DNA from: an uncultured Oleiphilus sp.
GTDB lineage: Bacteria > Pseudomonadota > Gammaproteobacteria > Pseudomonadales > Oleiphilaceae
Assembly (NCBI GenBank): GCA_913020045.1
Contig: CAJWBE010000013.1
Span: forward strand, 1-64,000
Length of the DNA stretch: 64,000 nt
Direction: 5' to 3'
The position numbers and the translations under genes were made by a program. Below are positions 16,616 to 26,298 of the stretch, piece by piece. The notes beneath the pieces were generated by a model that was not told the origin of the DNA, made no database searches, and saw only the letters and a program-made list of their open reading frames with translations. Numbering within the stretch: position 1 is the first letter of the stretch; every line of letters begins with the position of its first letter.

Positions 16616-17125
16616 CTATCTTATGTAAAAAATAAGGTCCCCTTTTTCAATTAACGTCGCTAGGGTTTCCGCTCTTAACTCTTTCGCTTGTTGAGTATTC
16701 AAGTGCTCAACAATAGAACGCTTAACCGCGAAATAAGGCTGCTGAATGGTATTTTCATTGCTCTGATAAAAGTCCGCAACCGCTTGCTCCGCTGGCGGCG
16801 TCAGTGGAAATAGTTTTCGAGCAGCTTCGTCTAACGATACCGAATGCGTTTGTGCGTAGTCGTGCACATAAAATCGCAAACCCGCTTCTTCCAATAGATT
16901 GGTTTTGTTTTCCAGAAACTCCTCTTCTAACTTGATTAACTTTGCCGCCAGCAGAGTAGGTAGTTCTTCAATCGTTTTATCACTTCCCCGATAAGCCAGC
17001 ACATAGTCATTCCGAGGCTCTGCCCCTTCGCGGCTTTGGCCAATCAAATTGGAAAGTATCATCCCAAAACTAAATGCAAAGAATAACGTAATATAGTGAT
17101 TGCGATTGGCTTGAACTTTTTCCAT
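16616..17125 (-). CDS. Membrane-anchored protein of unknown function
   Basis: 169 aa. One membrane helix at about residues 10-28 (YITLFFAFSFGMILSNLIG), then a helical periplasmic or cytoplasmic part rich in Glu/Leu. The segment VADFYQSNENTIQQPYFAVKRSIVEHLN resembles the helical N-terminal domain seen before the catalytic domain in some SurA-type isomerases and DsbA-like proteins, but no catalytic domain follows and the protein ends at FYIR. GGAG 8 nt before the ATG at 17125 supports this start over one 27 nt upstream. Divergent from the redoxin gene. Confidence 0.65.
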   Translation of the reverse strand: MEKVQANRNHYITLFFAFSFGMILSNLIGQSREGAEPRNDYVLAYRGSDKTIEELPTLLAAKLIKLEEEFLENKTNLLEEAGLRFYVHDYAQTHSVSLDEAARKLFPLTPPAEQAVADFYQSNENTIQQPYFAVKRSIVEHLNTQQAKELRAETLATLIEKGDLIFYIR

Positions 17126-17231
17126 GCGCGATGCTCCAAAGGATTCAAACAAAGTTTGCCGCTAAGTGTTTTTCAAAAATTTGTGCGACATAAATGCGCA
17201 ATTAACAATAACGATAACCAGTGTGAATGAC

Positions 17232-18092
17232 ATGTCCAACCTACTCAAATCTTTTTATATTTCTCTCTACGTCAGCGCACTAGTCGCCGCTAGCTTACAT
17301 ATCGGCACGGAGCTATATAGCAACGCCTCTATTTTTTGGGCCGGCGCCGCGATTAGCATTTGGCCCGCGTGCTTTTTCTTTGTTCGGCTATTTGTGTCGC
17401 CTGTTGCCCGCACTAGCGCAAACCTTAACGGTTTAACGGCCTATGCCGGCCTTGGCTTGATGGTTGGTTTACTGACCTATACTAAAAACGCCGATGCGGT
17501 ATGGTTTTTCTTATACCACTGTGGCCTTGGGGTCTCAGGGTTATTGCTCTATGTTCATTGGTATTCTCATTTGGGAAGAGCGCCCAGCGAGGCCCTGCAA
17601 GACGGTTCTTCACTACCTGAGTTTGAGTTAAAAAAGTCAGACGGATCCACCTGGCGTTCTTCAGACAGCAACAACTATCCTGCTTTAATGCTATTTTTTC
17701 GAGGCAATTGGTGTCCATTGTGCATGGCCCAGATCAAAGAAATTGCCGGTTTATATCAACAGCTAGAACAGATGGGCGTTAGTGTTTTACTCGTCAGCCC
17801 ACAACCTGAAAAACATACACAAGCATTGGCAGCGAAGTTTGATGTTAATTTTTCCTTTCTAATCGACCAAAAAGGAGCGGTCGCCGCGCAACTCGGTATA
17901 GACGCTAAACAAGGCACGCCAAAAGGAATGGAAGCGCTAGGTTACGAATCAGACACGGTGCTTCCAACCGCTATTGCAATCGATGCACAAGGGAAAATTA
18001 TCTGGACGGATCAAACGGATAACTATAGGGTACGGCCCGAACCCCAGATGTTTATTGATGTGTTTAGAGACCATGCCCTATCCTCCTCATAG
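17232..18092 (+). CDS. Membrane-anchored redoxin (AhpC/TSA family)
   Basis: 286 aa. Four membrane helices occupy the first ~115 residues; the rest is a thioredoxin-fold AhpC/TSA domain with FFRGNWCPLCMAQIKEI (about 151-167). The CPLC pair could act as a peroxidatic/resolving or a thiol-disulfide pair. Later segments (VSVLLVSPQPEKHTQALAAKF, FLIDQKG) are typical of Prx-like redoxins. The side of the membrane that the redox domain faces is not clear. Two in-frame starts exist; 17232 gives an N-terminal MSNLLKSFYI without the odd extra residues of the one at 17166. The 3' end overlaps tmcA by 20 nt. Confidence 0.8.
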   Translation: MSNLLKSFYISLYVSALVAASLHIGTELYSNASIFWAGAAISIWPACFFFVRLFVSPVARTSANLNGLTAYAGLGLMVGLLTYTKNADAVWFFLYHCGLGVSGLLLYVHWYSHLGRAPSEALQDGSSLPEFELKKSDGSTWRSSDSNNYPALMLFFRGNWCPLCMAQIKEIAGLYQQLEQMGVSVLLVSPQPEKHTQALAAKFDVNFSFLIDQKGAVAAQLGIDAKQGTPKGMEALGYESDTVLPTAIAIDAQGKIIWTDQTDNYRVRPEPQMFIDVFRDHALSSS

Positions 18093-20208
18093 CACGCTAA
18101 TCGCACAAGATATTCTTGCGCTGCAGCGCTCCCTTCAAACATCGAGAGAACGGCGGCTCGTCGTTCTTTCTGGCTCCCTAAATTGGGCACAAGACTGCCT
18201 ACAACACTATGTGAAGCTCAGCGCGTCTCACAACATACTAGTGGTATCCGATCAATCGCTTCAAATAGACGCACCATGCTTAAATAGTCGCGACGTTAAA
18301 CAAAAACTCGGCCAAGAAACGCAACATTTAATCTGGAACGGGCAAACAGGCATCAATCCCAACGCCCTCGGCGCTGCCAGCGGCCTAGTAAAAGGGGGCG
18401 GATTGTTAATTCTGCTACTTCCTCCGCTAAATTCACTTATCTTGCAGCCCGATCCTGACTATTTAAGAATGGTTAGTTTCGAGTCAGACCTACCACGATG
18501 CCACACTTACTTTTTAAAACGGATTGCTGGCTTTATCAAACAGCATCAGGCGAGTGTATTATTCGAAGAGCGGGCGGATAGCGAGCACTACCTAAGCCCA
18601 CTACCCAAACAGGACATGCTCTCTTCACCCGCTGTTTTCGACCCTTATCAAGATCAAGAGCTCGCATTTTCAGCGATAGCAACCGTGGCAAACGGACACC
18701 GTAATCGCCCATTGGTGATCACCGCCAATAGAGGCAGAGGAAAATCTAGCCTACTCGGCATCGCCGCCGCGCGTCTTGACCGCAAAGTCATTATTACAGC
18801 CCCATCAAAAGCCGCAACCGCTCTGGCGTTCCAACATTTTGAGCTCACTACAAAGGCTGGCCCACAAAGCTCATTAACGTTCGTTCCTCCTGAGGAGTTA
18901 GCCGCCTCAACAGAACTGAACGCCGATCTTATATTTGTCGACGAAGCGGCTGCACTGCCGGTGCCCATTCTGAGTAAAATATTAGTGGCGCACTCGCGTA
19001 CCGTGTTTGCCACCACTGTGCATGGCTATGAAGGTAGCGGCCAAGGTTTCTCGATCCGATTTGGGAAAATACTGTCGCAACAACGACCCGAGTGGAAACA
19101 GATACACCTAGAACACGCAATTCGTTGGGCGGAAAATGACCCTCTCGAACAATTTATGTTCGAGCTACTATGCCTCAATACCGATTTGAACATGCCTGAT
19201 CGCTCGCAGGCGCAAGACGTTCGAACTAAGCTTCCGCACGTTACGCTGCGCCCTGTAACCCAAACAGAACTAACGACGAATGAGCAGCTTTTGCGGCAAG
19301 TAATGAGCCTATTAGTAATTGCTCACTATCAAACTTCTCCTTCTGATTTAAGAATGTTGCTTGACCATCCGGATATGAGTTTGCTGCTCGCGTATGACGG
19401 TGAAACGGTCATTGGCCTGCTACTTTACATGCACGAAAGTCTTAGCGATCACCCCGACCTTCATGCTGACATCGTCGCGGGAAGCCGCCGTTTGAAAGGT
19501 CAGATGATCCCGCAGTCTCTCGCCTACTTTTTAGGCACTACGAGTTCATTACAACGCCGCTATCAACGAGTCGTTCGGATCGCGGTTCACCCAAAATATT
19601 TTGGCCAAGGCCTTGGTACTCGACTCATTAAACATTTGAGTCGACAAACATCGGAAACTAGCGACGCCACGGTTGGCGTCAGCTACGGCTTTACACCAGA
19701 ACTGCATGCCTTTTGGCTGAAAAACGGCTTCACGACCCGCCGTATTGGCTACCAAGCAGATAGCGCGAGTGGCAGTCCATCGCTAATTGCCCTCAAATCA
19801 TATGGCGTACAAGACAGCAATATTGAGGCAAGCCAAGACAGCTTTTTTATCGATCATTTTCGTTTCGGTTTAAGTCGATACTATCGAACACTCGATTGGC
19901 GCTTAATCGAATCGATATTAAGAGAAGGTCGTTTTCAAGACTTAACGAATAGTTTGAATGACCAGAATAACCTCCGGCAATTCTGTGCGGGCAAGCGTGC
20001 TGAGTTTGATTGCTTAGAAAGTCTAGAGAAAATCATGTTAGCGCGCTATCAACACCTACTGCACTTAGATGAAAGTGCTCGCGTACTACTAATCATGAGG
20101 CTTTTACAGCATCGAGCGTGGGAGGAGTGCGTTAAAGAATCGGGCTATAGCGGAAAAAAAGAAGCATTGCGCATTCTTCGGTCTTCGTTAGAGTTCGTCA
20201 TCAAATAG
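18073..20208 (+). CDS. tmcA: tRNA(Met) cytidine acetyltransferase
   Basis: 711 aa. Makes N4-acetylcytidine at the wobble base of elongator tRNA-Met using acetyl-CoA and ATP. Order: N-terminal DUF1726-like domain; ATP-driven RNA helicase-like module with Walker A NRGRGKSS (about 218-225) and Walker [12 protein letters not shown] (about 286-296); GNAT acetyltransferase with acetyl-CoA loop [14 protein letters not shown] (about 503-516); C-terminal tRNA-binding domain. The ATG at 18073 overlaps the redoxin gene and is preceded by AGAGA; it matches the usual N-terminus better than further upstream starts. The end overlaps the convergent erpA by 8 bp. Confidence 0.94.
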   Translation: MPYPPHSTLIAQDILALQRSLQTSRERRLVVLSGSLNWAQDCLQHYVKLSASHNILVVSDQSLQIDAPCLNSRDVKQKLGQETQHLIWNGQTGINPNALGAASGLVKGGGLLILLLPPLNSLILQPDPDYLRMVSFESDLPRCHTYFLKRIAGFIKQHQASVLFEERADSEHYLSPLPKQDMLSSPAVFDPYQDQELAFSAIATVANGHRNRPLVITANRGRGKSSLLGIAAARLDRKVIITAPSKAATALAFQHFELTTKAGPQSSLTFVPPEELAASTELNADLIFVDEAAALPVPILSKILVAHSRTVFATTVHGYEGSGQGFSIRFGKILSQQRPEWKQIHLEHAIRWAENDPLEQFMFELLCLNTDLNMPDRSQAQDVRTKLPHVTLRPVTQTELTTNEQLLRQVMSLLVIAHYQTSPSDLRMLLDHPDMSLLLAYDGETVIGLLLYMHESLSDHPDLHADIVAGSRRLKGQMIPQSLAYFLGTTSSLQRRYQRVVRIAVHPKYFGQGLGTRLIKHLSRQTSETSDATVGVSYGFTPELHAFWLKNGFTTRRIGYQADSASGSPSLIALKSYGVQDSNIEASQDSFFIDHFRFGLSRYYRTLDWRLIESILREGRFQDLTNSLNDQNNLRQFCAGKRAEFDCLESLEKIMLARYQHLLHLDESARVLLIMRLLQHRAWEECVKESGYSGKKEALRILRSSLEFVIK

Positions 20209-20554
20209 AGAAACTTGAACCACAGCCACACGTTGTTTCAGCATTTGGGTTTGTTACCACAAATTGTGAGCCTTTGAGCCCCTCGGTATAGTCAACTGTC
20301 GCGCCGACTAAGTATTGATAGCTCATCGGATCGACAATCATATCAACGCCATTATTCGTAATAACCGTGTCATCTTCGGCCAACTCTTCGTCGAAAGAAA
20401 AGCCGTATTGAAAGCCGGAACAGCCGCCGCCCGTAACATAAACACGTAACTTCAGCGCCGTATTGCCTTCTTCCTCGATCAGCCCTTTTACTTTCGCTGC
20501 TGCATTGTCACTAAAGACCATGGCAACAGGATTGTAAGACTCGACAACACTCAT
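20201..20554 (-). CDS. erpA: Iron-sulfur cluster insertion protein
   Basis: 117 aa A-type carrier that delivers Fe-S clusters to target enzymes. The three cluster cysteines are present, [11 protein letters not shown] and the C-terminal CGCGSSFSI, and the whole sequence follows E. coli ErpA ([35 protein letters not shown]). AGGAAG lies 6 nt before the ATG at 20554, which excludes the longer frame upstream. Bactofilin lies upstream on the same strand. Confidence 0.97.
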   Translation of the reverse strand: MSVVESYNPVAMVFSDNAAAKVKGLIEEEGNTALKLRVYVTGGGCSGFQYGFSFDEELAEDDTVITNNGVDMIVDPMSYQYLVGATVDYTEGLKGSQFVVTNPNAETTCGCGSSFSI

Positions 20555-20624
20555 ATAAAACTTCCTAAACAAACAGGCGGACTGGCCGAGCATTATCCAA
20601 TTAACCAAGCAATTTAGTCAACTA

Positions 20625-21095
20625 TTACTCGTGCGCACCCGAACTACCTGCCACGGCTTTAAGCGCAACCTGCTCTGCGGCTTCATTTGGGACTTCATGT
20701 TGCGCTATCGACACGGGCTCTTTGTGATGAACTAAACTGCCGTTAACCTCTGCGCCCATGGCCATCTCAATCAAATGATAGTAAACATTGCCTTTGATTG
20801 ACGCGTTCTCAGCAAGCTCAATATGTTTCGACGCATACACATCGCCATGAACGGTGCCGTTCACAATAATATGTGGAGCAATCACGTCGCCGTCAATTTC
20901 ACCAATATCACTAATTCGTACCACGGCGTCACTGTCTTCCTCAGCCCTCACCGCACCTTTAATTAAGCCATCGATATGCAAACCACCTGAAAACTGCAAA
21001 TCTCCTTCTATTTGAGTTTTGTTTGAAATCAAGGTATCGAAGTGCGCCGTTCGCACTGTTTGCTGCAATTTCTTACGCTTGTTCTTTCCCCACAT
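20625..21095 (-). CDS. Bactofilin (polymer-forming cytoskeletal protein)
   Basis: 156 aa. The central ~95 residues are the right-handed beta-helix of the bactofilin/DUF583 family, seen as repeating hydrophobic-Gly rungs (IEGDLQFSGGLHIDGLIKG, IGEIDGDVIAPHIIVNGTVH, GDVYASKHIELAENASIKG). Short unstructured tails flank it. Bactofilins polymerise without nucleotide and can organise cell shape or polar complexes. GAGGAG lies 5 nt before the ATG. Its neighbours (a membrane coiled-coil protein upstream, erpA downstream) form a set I believe is common in gammaproteobacteria, from memory. Confidence 0.92.
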   Translation of the reverse strand: MWGKNKRKKLQQTVRTAHFDTLISNKTQIEGDLQFSGGLHIDGLIKGAVRAEEDSDAVVRISDIGEIDGDVIAPHIIVNGTVHGDVYASKHIELAENASIKGNVYYHLIEMAMGAEVNGSLVHHKEPVSIAQHEVPNEAAEQVALKAVAGSSGAHE

Positions 21096-21121
21096 AAGGA
21101 CTCCTCAATTATTACCGTCCT

Positions 21122-21146
21122 TCGCTAATTAACCGTCCATTAGCGA
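21122..21146. repeat. Hairpin in the DUF6776-bactofilin gap
   Basis: TCGCTAAT and ATTAGCGA form an 8-bp stem with a 9-nt loop, and a second short hairpin (CTAGG-AGTG-CCTAG) follows at about 21166-21180. There is no T-run, so they may tune mRNA stability between the two genes rather than end transcription. Confidence 0.45.
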
Positions 21147-21183
21147 GACACTTTCATTCGGGTTAGCTAGGAGTGCCTAGCAC

Positions 21184-21924
21184 TTAACTGCTTTTAACAA
21201 GAACAGTAGACCATTCATATGATTGTTCAATTCTAGACGCTTTCTTACCTTTAGACTGCGCAACAACCTGAAGCGCTGACGGCTCAAACCCTTCGGGCAA
21301 CACGAGCTCTCCTTCTATGTTCTGAAAGTAGCGAAACTTAAATTTAATCCCTAACTCTTTTCTATCTGATATATCACGCAAGGCGATAACTTCCTGAGCG
21401 CCCTCTTTTTTTCCGATCAAATTAACCGCCACCACACCATTTACATATGACTTATTGTCAGCCACTTGAGCCAATACAATTTTGTACGTTAGGCGTCGAT
21501 CATCCGCTCCTTCTCTTAGCTCGCTGCTTTGAACCTGCAAACCTTTCGCGTTATCCGAGGGGGCCATAATATTTTTATAGAAACTGACATCCTTTTCGAG
21601 AGACGAAACATTTTCACGCAGCGCTCCTATGGTGTCTTGTATCTGCGTCTTGGCAAGCTCATCAATCGTACGACCGCTCTCTAGATTTGCGACAACTTGC
21701 TCTAATCGCTCCGCTTTAACCGTTAGTTCGGCATGTTCAGCCGATAATGCTGACAAACTATTGACCGCTTGATTCCGCTGCGCACCCGAAACGGAATAAC
21801 CAAACGAGTACGCGAACACGGCCACAATCAGCATCGCCATCACAAAAAACAGCCGGCGTTTGCGAGATGCACCCGGCGTATGTTTAACAACTATTAACTT
21901 ATCATGTGCTTGAAAACGAGCCAT
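21184..21924 (-). CDS. Membrane coiled-coil protein, DUF6776-like
   Basis: 246 aa. One membrane helix (about 24-44, RLFFVMAMLIVAVFAYSFGYS) with a basic cytoplasmic N-terminus. A coiled coil follows at about 55-115 (LSAEHAELTVKAERLEQVVANL...), then a beta-rich periplasmic domain (LTYKIVLAQVADNKSYVNGVVAVNLIG). This layout matches the uncharacterised DUF6776 family. It is upstream of bactofilin on the same strand with an 88-nt gap, so it may be a membrane partner of the filament, but that is inference. Confidence 0.75.
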   Translation of the reverse strand: MARFQAHDKLIVVKHTPGASRKRRLFFVMAMLIVAVFAYSFGYSVSGAQRNQAVNSLSALSAEHAELTVKAERLEQVVANLESGRTIDELAKTQIQDTIGALRENVSSLEKDVSFYKNIMAPSDNAKGLQVQSSELREGADDRRLTYKIVLAQVADNKSYVNGVVAVNLIGKKEGAQEVIALRDISDRKELGIKFKFRYFQNIEGELVLPEGFEPSALQVVAQSKGKKASRIEQSYEWSTVLVKSS

Positions 21925-22095
21925 CGACGGCTAACACCCCTTCCCTAAAAAAACAGTCCATGGTGACGAAAAAGTCACCCTCAAATTTGCGCGCAAATTG
22001 TAACACGCGATATTCATCTACGTGCGCTTTAGTAAACTACGGTATAACGATAGAATAATATCCACGGCTTCGCTAACCCAGAACAAAAGGAAGGT

Positions 22096-23874
22096 ATGTC
22101 TTTCAAGCAATCCCTTGACTCCTTTAAGAGCTTTTTTAGAGAGCGACTTTCCGGTACCGACGCCTTGCCACAGTTGTCTTTACTGGGCCTTTTAGTCGGT
22201 TTATTAACCGCGGCCGTCATACTGGTTTTCCGACTGGCCATTGAGTGGCCACTCGCACAATTCCTTCCGAACGGCGACCCCGAAAATTTCGAAGGCCTTA
22301 GTCAAGGCATCAGGCTGCTGCTGCCGCTGTGTGGTGCCGTGTTGATCGGGGCGATTTGGTATCGCCTGCGCATAAGCCAACGTAAAGTCGGCATAGTCTT
22401 CGTAATCGAACGGTTGAACTACCATCAAGGCTATATCACGTTTAAAAGTCTAGTAACGCAATTTGTTGGTGGCGTGCTGACAATTTTATCTGGGCAGTCT
22501 TCCGGCCGAGAAGGACCTGCCGTCCACTTGGGCGCTGCCGTTTCTAGTCTACTGGGCCAAAAGTTTAAGCTGCCAAATAATAGCATTCGTACACTCGTTG
22601 GTTGTGGCACGGCAGCGGCCATCTCAGCCTCGTTCAACACGCCCATTGCAGGCGTTATTTTCGCCATGGAAGTGGTGATGATGGAATATACGGTCGCCGG
22701 CTTTACACCCGTGATTTTGGCATCGGTTACCGCCGCAATTCTATCGCAGGTTTTTTACGGTACGGACCCTGCTTTTTTTGTCCCTCAGTTAGAAATGAAC
22801 TCACTCTTTGAGGTTCCGTTTATTATTGTTTGCGGCATCGTAACGGGCCTAGCGTCGGTATTCTTTGTACGACTATTGAAAGTGTCTATCAATATCACAC
22901 AAATCAATATTTTCTACCGCATCACCATTGCCGGGATCATTACCGCTGTCGTCGCTTATTTTTTCCCCGAAGTCATGGGAGTTGGCTACGACACTGTTAA
23001 CACTAGCTTGCTTGGGGGATATAGCTTTGGCTTATTATGCGCCATTGCCTTTGCAAAAATAGTCGTGACCGCCGTGAGTGTTGGGCTTGGCATGCCTAGT
23101 GGCCTAATAGGCCCCACCCTTTTTATTGGTGCAACGGTAGGTGGTGCGCTTGGGTTAATCGCAAATTTGATTTTCCCCGAAGTCGCCTCATCACCTGGGT
23201 TTTACGCCATGCTAGGTATGGGCGCAATGATGGGCTCAGTACTACAAGCTCCACTATCTGCATTAATGGCCTTGTTAGAGCTTACTCAAAACCCCAATAT
23301 AATCCTCCCTGGCATGTTAGTTATTGTTGTTTCCAGCATGTTCGCCAGCGAAGTGTTTAAGCAAAAGTCGGTGTTCATGACCATTCTTGAAGCGCAAGGG
23401 CTCAATATCAATAATGGGCCAATGACCCAAGCGTTAAGGCGCGTAAGTGTCGGCGCTATCATGGAACGAAAGTTCGTTCGATCAAACAGCAAACTCAGCT
23501 TGGCCGATGCAAAAGAGCTACTAAGGCAAGAGCCAAAATGGATTCTCATCAACAACTCACAGGGTATGCCTTTTTCGCTTCTTCCAGTTGTGGACCTTGC
23601 TAACTATCTTGCCGATGCAGATAATTTTTCGAGCGACGATAACGACGATGCTCCAGACGACACCAGCATATCTCTACTTGAAATTCCCGCTCAACGTCAG
23701 GAAATATGCACTGTTAGCTATCAAGCCACATTGCAAGAGGCGCTCGATCAACTCGCCGACAGAAAAACTGATTATCTGTATGTCGAGCGTCTGAGCGCCC
23801 CCACTGTGTCGCGAGTGATAGGGATCGTGGCCCGAACTGACGTAGAGAATTACTACCGCTACAAGAGGAATTAA
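22096..23874 (+). CDS. ClC-family chloride channel/transporter with C-terminal CBS region
   Basis: 592 aa. The transport core (about 20-430) has the ClC selectivity motifs: SGREGPAVHLG, whose Glu is the gating residue of H+/Cl- exchangers, and GMPSGLIGPTLFIGA. The C-terminal 150 residues contain a CBS-like pair, partly diverged (VGAIMERKFVRSNSKLSL and a final RVIGIVARTDVENYY), linked by an acidic stretch (DDNDDAPDDTS). CBS domains usually bind adenine nucleotides and regulate gating. AAGGAAGG lies just before the ATG. hemJ starts 1 nt after its stop, so the two are cotranscribed. Confidence 0.9.
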   Translation: MSFKQSLDSFKSFFRERLSGTDALPQLSLLGLLVGLLTAAVILVFRLAIEWPLAQFLPNGDPENFEGLSQGIRLLLPLCGAVLIGAIWYRLRISQRKVGIVFVIERLNYHQGYITFKSLVTQFVGGVLTILSGQSSGREGPAVHLGAAVSSLLGQKFKLPNNSIRTLVGCGTAAAISASFNTPIAGVIFAMEVVMMEYTVAGFTPVILASVTAAILSQVFYGTDPAFFVPQLEMNSLFEVPFIIVCGIVTGLASVFFVRLLKVSINITQINIFYRITIAGIITAVVAYFFPEVMGVGYDTVNTSLLGGYSFGLLCAIAFAKIVVTAVSVGLGMPSGLIGPTLFIGATVGGALGLIANLIFPEVASSPGFYAMLGMGAMMGSVLQAPLSALMALLELTQNPNIILPGMLVIVVSSMFASEVFKQKSVFMTILEAQGLNINNGPMTQALRRVSVGAIMERKFVRSNSKLSLADAKELLRQEPKWILINNSQGMPFSLLPVVDLANYLADADNFSSDDNDDAPDDTSISLLEIPAQRQEICTVSYQATLQEALDQLADRKTDYLYVERLSAPTVSRVIGIVARTDVENYYRYKRN

Positions 23875-23875
23875 G

Positions 23876-24298
23876 ATGCTTTGGGTAAAAGCGTTTCACA
23901 TTATCGCTATGGTTTGTTGGTTTGCCGGATTGTTCTATTTACCAAGGCTGTTTGTCTATCACGCGATGAGTGAGGATAAGGCGAGCATCGAGCGCTTTAA
24001 AATCATGGAGCGAAAGCTTTATCGTGGCATTTCCACGCCTTCAATGTTGATTACAATTGTCCTCGGTATTTGGCTGCTGTCATTCAACATGGCTGGCTAT
24101 ATGGCGGCTGGTTGGATGCATGCGAAACTAACGCTGGTTGCCATATTGGTGGTTTATCACTTTTATTGCGGGCACTTGTTAAAACGCTTTGCGAATGACC
24201 AAAATACTCGCGGTCATGTCTTTTACCGCTGGTTTAACGAGGCGCCAGTTCTCGCTCTACTCGCGATTGTCATTCTTGTCGTTGTCCGACCCTTTTAA
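23876..24298 (+). CDS. hemJ: Protoporphyrinogen IX oxidase, HemJ type
   Basis: 140 aa, four membrane helices. Oxidises protoporphyrinogen IX to protoporphyrin IX in haem synthesis. Family signature residues are present: the N-terminal KAFHIIAMVCWFAGLFYLPR with its conserved His and the C-terminal FYRWFNEAP. Length is typical. It begins 1 nt after the ClC gene and is followed by thiE and hemL, so a haem gene pair (hemJ, hemL) brackets thiE in this run. Confidence 0.93.
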   Translation: MLWVKAFHIIAMVCWFAGLFYLPRLFVYHAMSEDKASIERFKIMERKLYRGISTPSMLITIVLGIWLLSFNMAGYMAAGWMHAKLTLVAILVVYHFYCGHLLKRFANDQNTRGHVFYRWFNEAPVLALLAIVILVVVRPF

Positions 24299-24308
24299 GG
24301 CTCTTTAA

Positions 24309-24938
24309 TTGTTACACCATGACCTATCAGGGCTATATGCCATTACTGACCCTCAATTACTCCCAGGAAAGAAAGTATTCTCGGGTGTTCGTGCAGCCGT
24401 CTCCGGCGGTGCACGCATTATTCAGTATCGAAACAAACTAAACAGTCGCAGCGAGCAGCTAAAAGAAGTGGCTGAGCTTCGCAAAATCACCCACGACTAC
24501 GGCGCTTTACTGCTCGTCAATGATGACCTACAGCTTTGTATAGACGCGGACGCGGACGGCGTTCACCTAGGCCGTTCAGACGGCGATATTGCGGTAGCAC
24601 GAGTTGCGCTGGGCGCGGAGAAGATCCTTGGCGTGACGTGTCATAGCGACCTTCACTACGCAAATGAATGCAGTATACTAGGCGCCAATTACTGCGCCTT
24701 TGGTCGCGTCTTTACCTCAAAAACTAAGGCTAGCGCCCCTCCCTGTAAGCTATCAACTCTAAAAGAGGCAGCTCAGGCCAATTACCCAAGTGTCGCCATT
24801 GGAGGAATAGACCATAGCAATGCAGCCAAGGTAATTGCATGTGGAGTCGATATGGTCGCCGTCATTCATGGCCTATTTGGCCAAGACGACGTTCGCCAAG
24901 CCGCAACTCAAATTTCAAGATTATTTATCCAGGAGTAA
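24309..24938 (+). CDS. thiE: Thiamine-phosphate synthase
   Basis: 209 aa TIM-barrel enzyme that joins the pyrimidine and thiazole halves of thiamine. Conserved segments: IIQYRNK near residue 38, LLVNDDLQLCIDADADGVHLG (about 74-94) holding the Mg and substrate Asp residues, VTCHSD, YCAFGRVFTSKTK and VAIGGI. The start is TTG (no in-frame ATG nearby); AAGG overlapping the hemJ stop lies 8 nt upstream, supporting it. No thiamine riboswitch is seen in the 10-nt gap. hemL begins 3 nt after the stop, the usual thiE-hemL pairing. Confidence 0.93.
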   Translation: MLHHDLSGLYAITDPQLLPGKKVFSGVRAAVSGGARIIQYRNKLNSRSEQLKEVAELRKITHDYGALLLVNDDLQLCIDADADGVHLGRSDGDIAVARVALGAEKILGVTCHSDLHYANECSILGANYCAFGRVFTSKTKASAPPCKLSTLKEAAQANYPSVAIGGIDHSNAAKVIACGVDMVAVIHGLFGQDDVRQAATQISRLFIQE

Positions 24939-24941
24939 ACA

Positions 24942-26225
24942 ATGACCCGTTCCGAAACGCTGTTCGCCCAAGCGCAAGCCATTATTCCAGGCGGTGTTAA
25001 TTCGCCAGTTCGTGCATTCAAAGGCGTCGGTGGCAGCCCTTTATTTTTCGAAAAAGGAGAAGGGGCATATCTCGTCGATGCCGACGATAAACGCTACATT
25101 GACTATGTCGGCTCATGGGGGCCAATGATCTTGGGCCACGCCAATCAGAACGTGATTAAAGCGGTAGAGACGCAACTACAGCAGGGTCTTGGTTATGGAG
25201 CCCCCACCGAGATCGAAACTCGCATGGCGCAAAAAGTCTGCGACCTTGTGCCTTCAATAGAAAAAGTCAGAATGGTGAGTTCAGGAACCGAAGCAACGAT
25301 GTCAGCAATACGCCTGGCTAGAGGTTTCACTGGTCGCGATAAAATTTTGAAATTTGAAGGCTGTTATCACGGGCATGCAGATTCATTACTGGTCAAAGCT
25401 GGGTCCGGCGCACTGACGCTGGGAGTACCAAACTCACCGGGCGTACCCGCTAGCGTCGCCGAGCACACAATCACGCTGAGCTACAACCGCCCTGAAGAAG
25501 TTCGGGCGCTATTCGAAAAGATGGGGGGAGAGATCGCTGCGATCATTGTTGAACCTGTCGCAGGCAATATGAATTGTATACCGCCACTGCCAGGATTTCT
25601 TGAAACCCTTAGAGAGTGTTGCGATAGCTATGAAAGTGTCTTGATTTTTGATGAGGTCATGACGGGCTTCCGTGTTGCTTTGGGCGGAGCGCAGTCCGTT
25701 TATGGGGTAACACCAGACCTAACAACGCTCGGAAAAGTCATTGGCGGCGGCTTGCCAGTCGGTGCCTTTGGCGGAAAAGCAAACATCATGGATGCAATAG
25801 CACCCACCGGCCCTGTATATCAAGCAGGAACGCTTTCCGGCAATCCGCTCGCGATGGCCGCTGGGTTAGCAATGCTGAACGCAGTATCGCAGCCTGAGTT
25901 TTATACCAAGCTTAGTGCGACAACCGCATCTTTAGTCGCTGGCATAAAAGAAGTCTCCGAGAAACATAAGATTCCGATGTGCTTTAGTCAGGTTGGCAGT
26001 ATGTTTGGAATGTTTTTTAGTAACGATCAAACGGTGAGTTATTTTGACCAGGTCGTTCAATGCGACCTCGAGCGATTCAAACAGTTCTATCACGGCATGC
26101 TTGAGGAAGGAGTCTATCTTGCGCCATCCGCCTTTGAAGCGGGTTTTGTCTCAAGCGCTCACGGGCCTAAAGAAATCCAAAGCACTGTTGATGCCGCCGA
26201 TAGAGTACTCGCAAAACTAAACTAG
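24942..26225 (+). CDS. hemL: Glutamate-1-semialdehyde 2,1-aminomutase
   Basis: 427 aa PLP enzyme that converts glutamate-1-semialdehyde to 5-aminolevulinate, the first committed porphyrin precursor. The PLP lysine is in [18 protein letters not shown] (near residue 265), with [11 protein letters not shown] supplying the PLP-ring Asp, and the N-terminus has [11 protein letters not shown]. Length is normal. AGGAG lies 6 nt before the ATG. It is the last gene of the ClC-hemJ-thiE-hemL run and faces hemW. Confidence 0.97.
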   Translation: MTRSETLFAQAQAIIPGGVNSPVRAFKGVGGSPLFFEKGEGAYLVDADDKRYIDYVGSWGPMILGHANQNVIKAVETQLQQGLGYGAPTEIETRMAQKVCDLVPSIEKVRMVSSGTEATMSAIRLARGFTGRDKILKFEGCYHGHADSLLVKAGSGALTLGVPNSPGVPASVAEHTITLSYNRPEEVRALFEKMGGEIAAIIVEPVAGNMNCIPPLPGFLETLRECCDSYESVLIFDEVMTGFRVALGGAQSVYGVTPDLTTLGKVIGGGLPVGAFGGKANIMDAIAPTGPVYQAGTLSGNPLAMAAGLAMLNAVSQPEFYTKLSATTASLVAGIKEVSEKHKIPMCFSQVGSMFGMFFSNDQTVSYFDQVVQCDLERFKQFYHGMLEEGVYLAPSAFEAGFVSSAHGPKEIQSTVDAADRVLAKLN

Positions 26226-26298
26226 AGATCGAACTCTGTCATCACAATGACGTACCTTTGCTGTTTTAGGGTTAAGGGTGCGTCTTAAACGGGGCACT

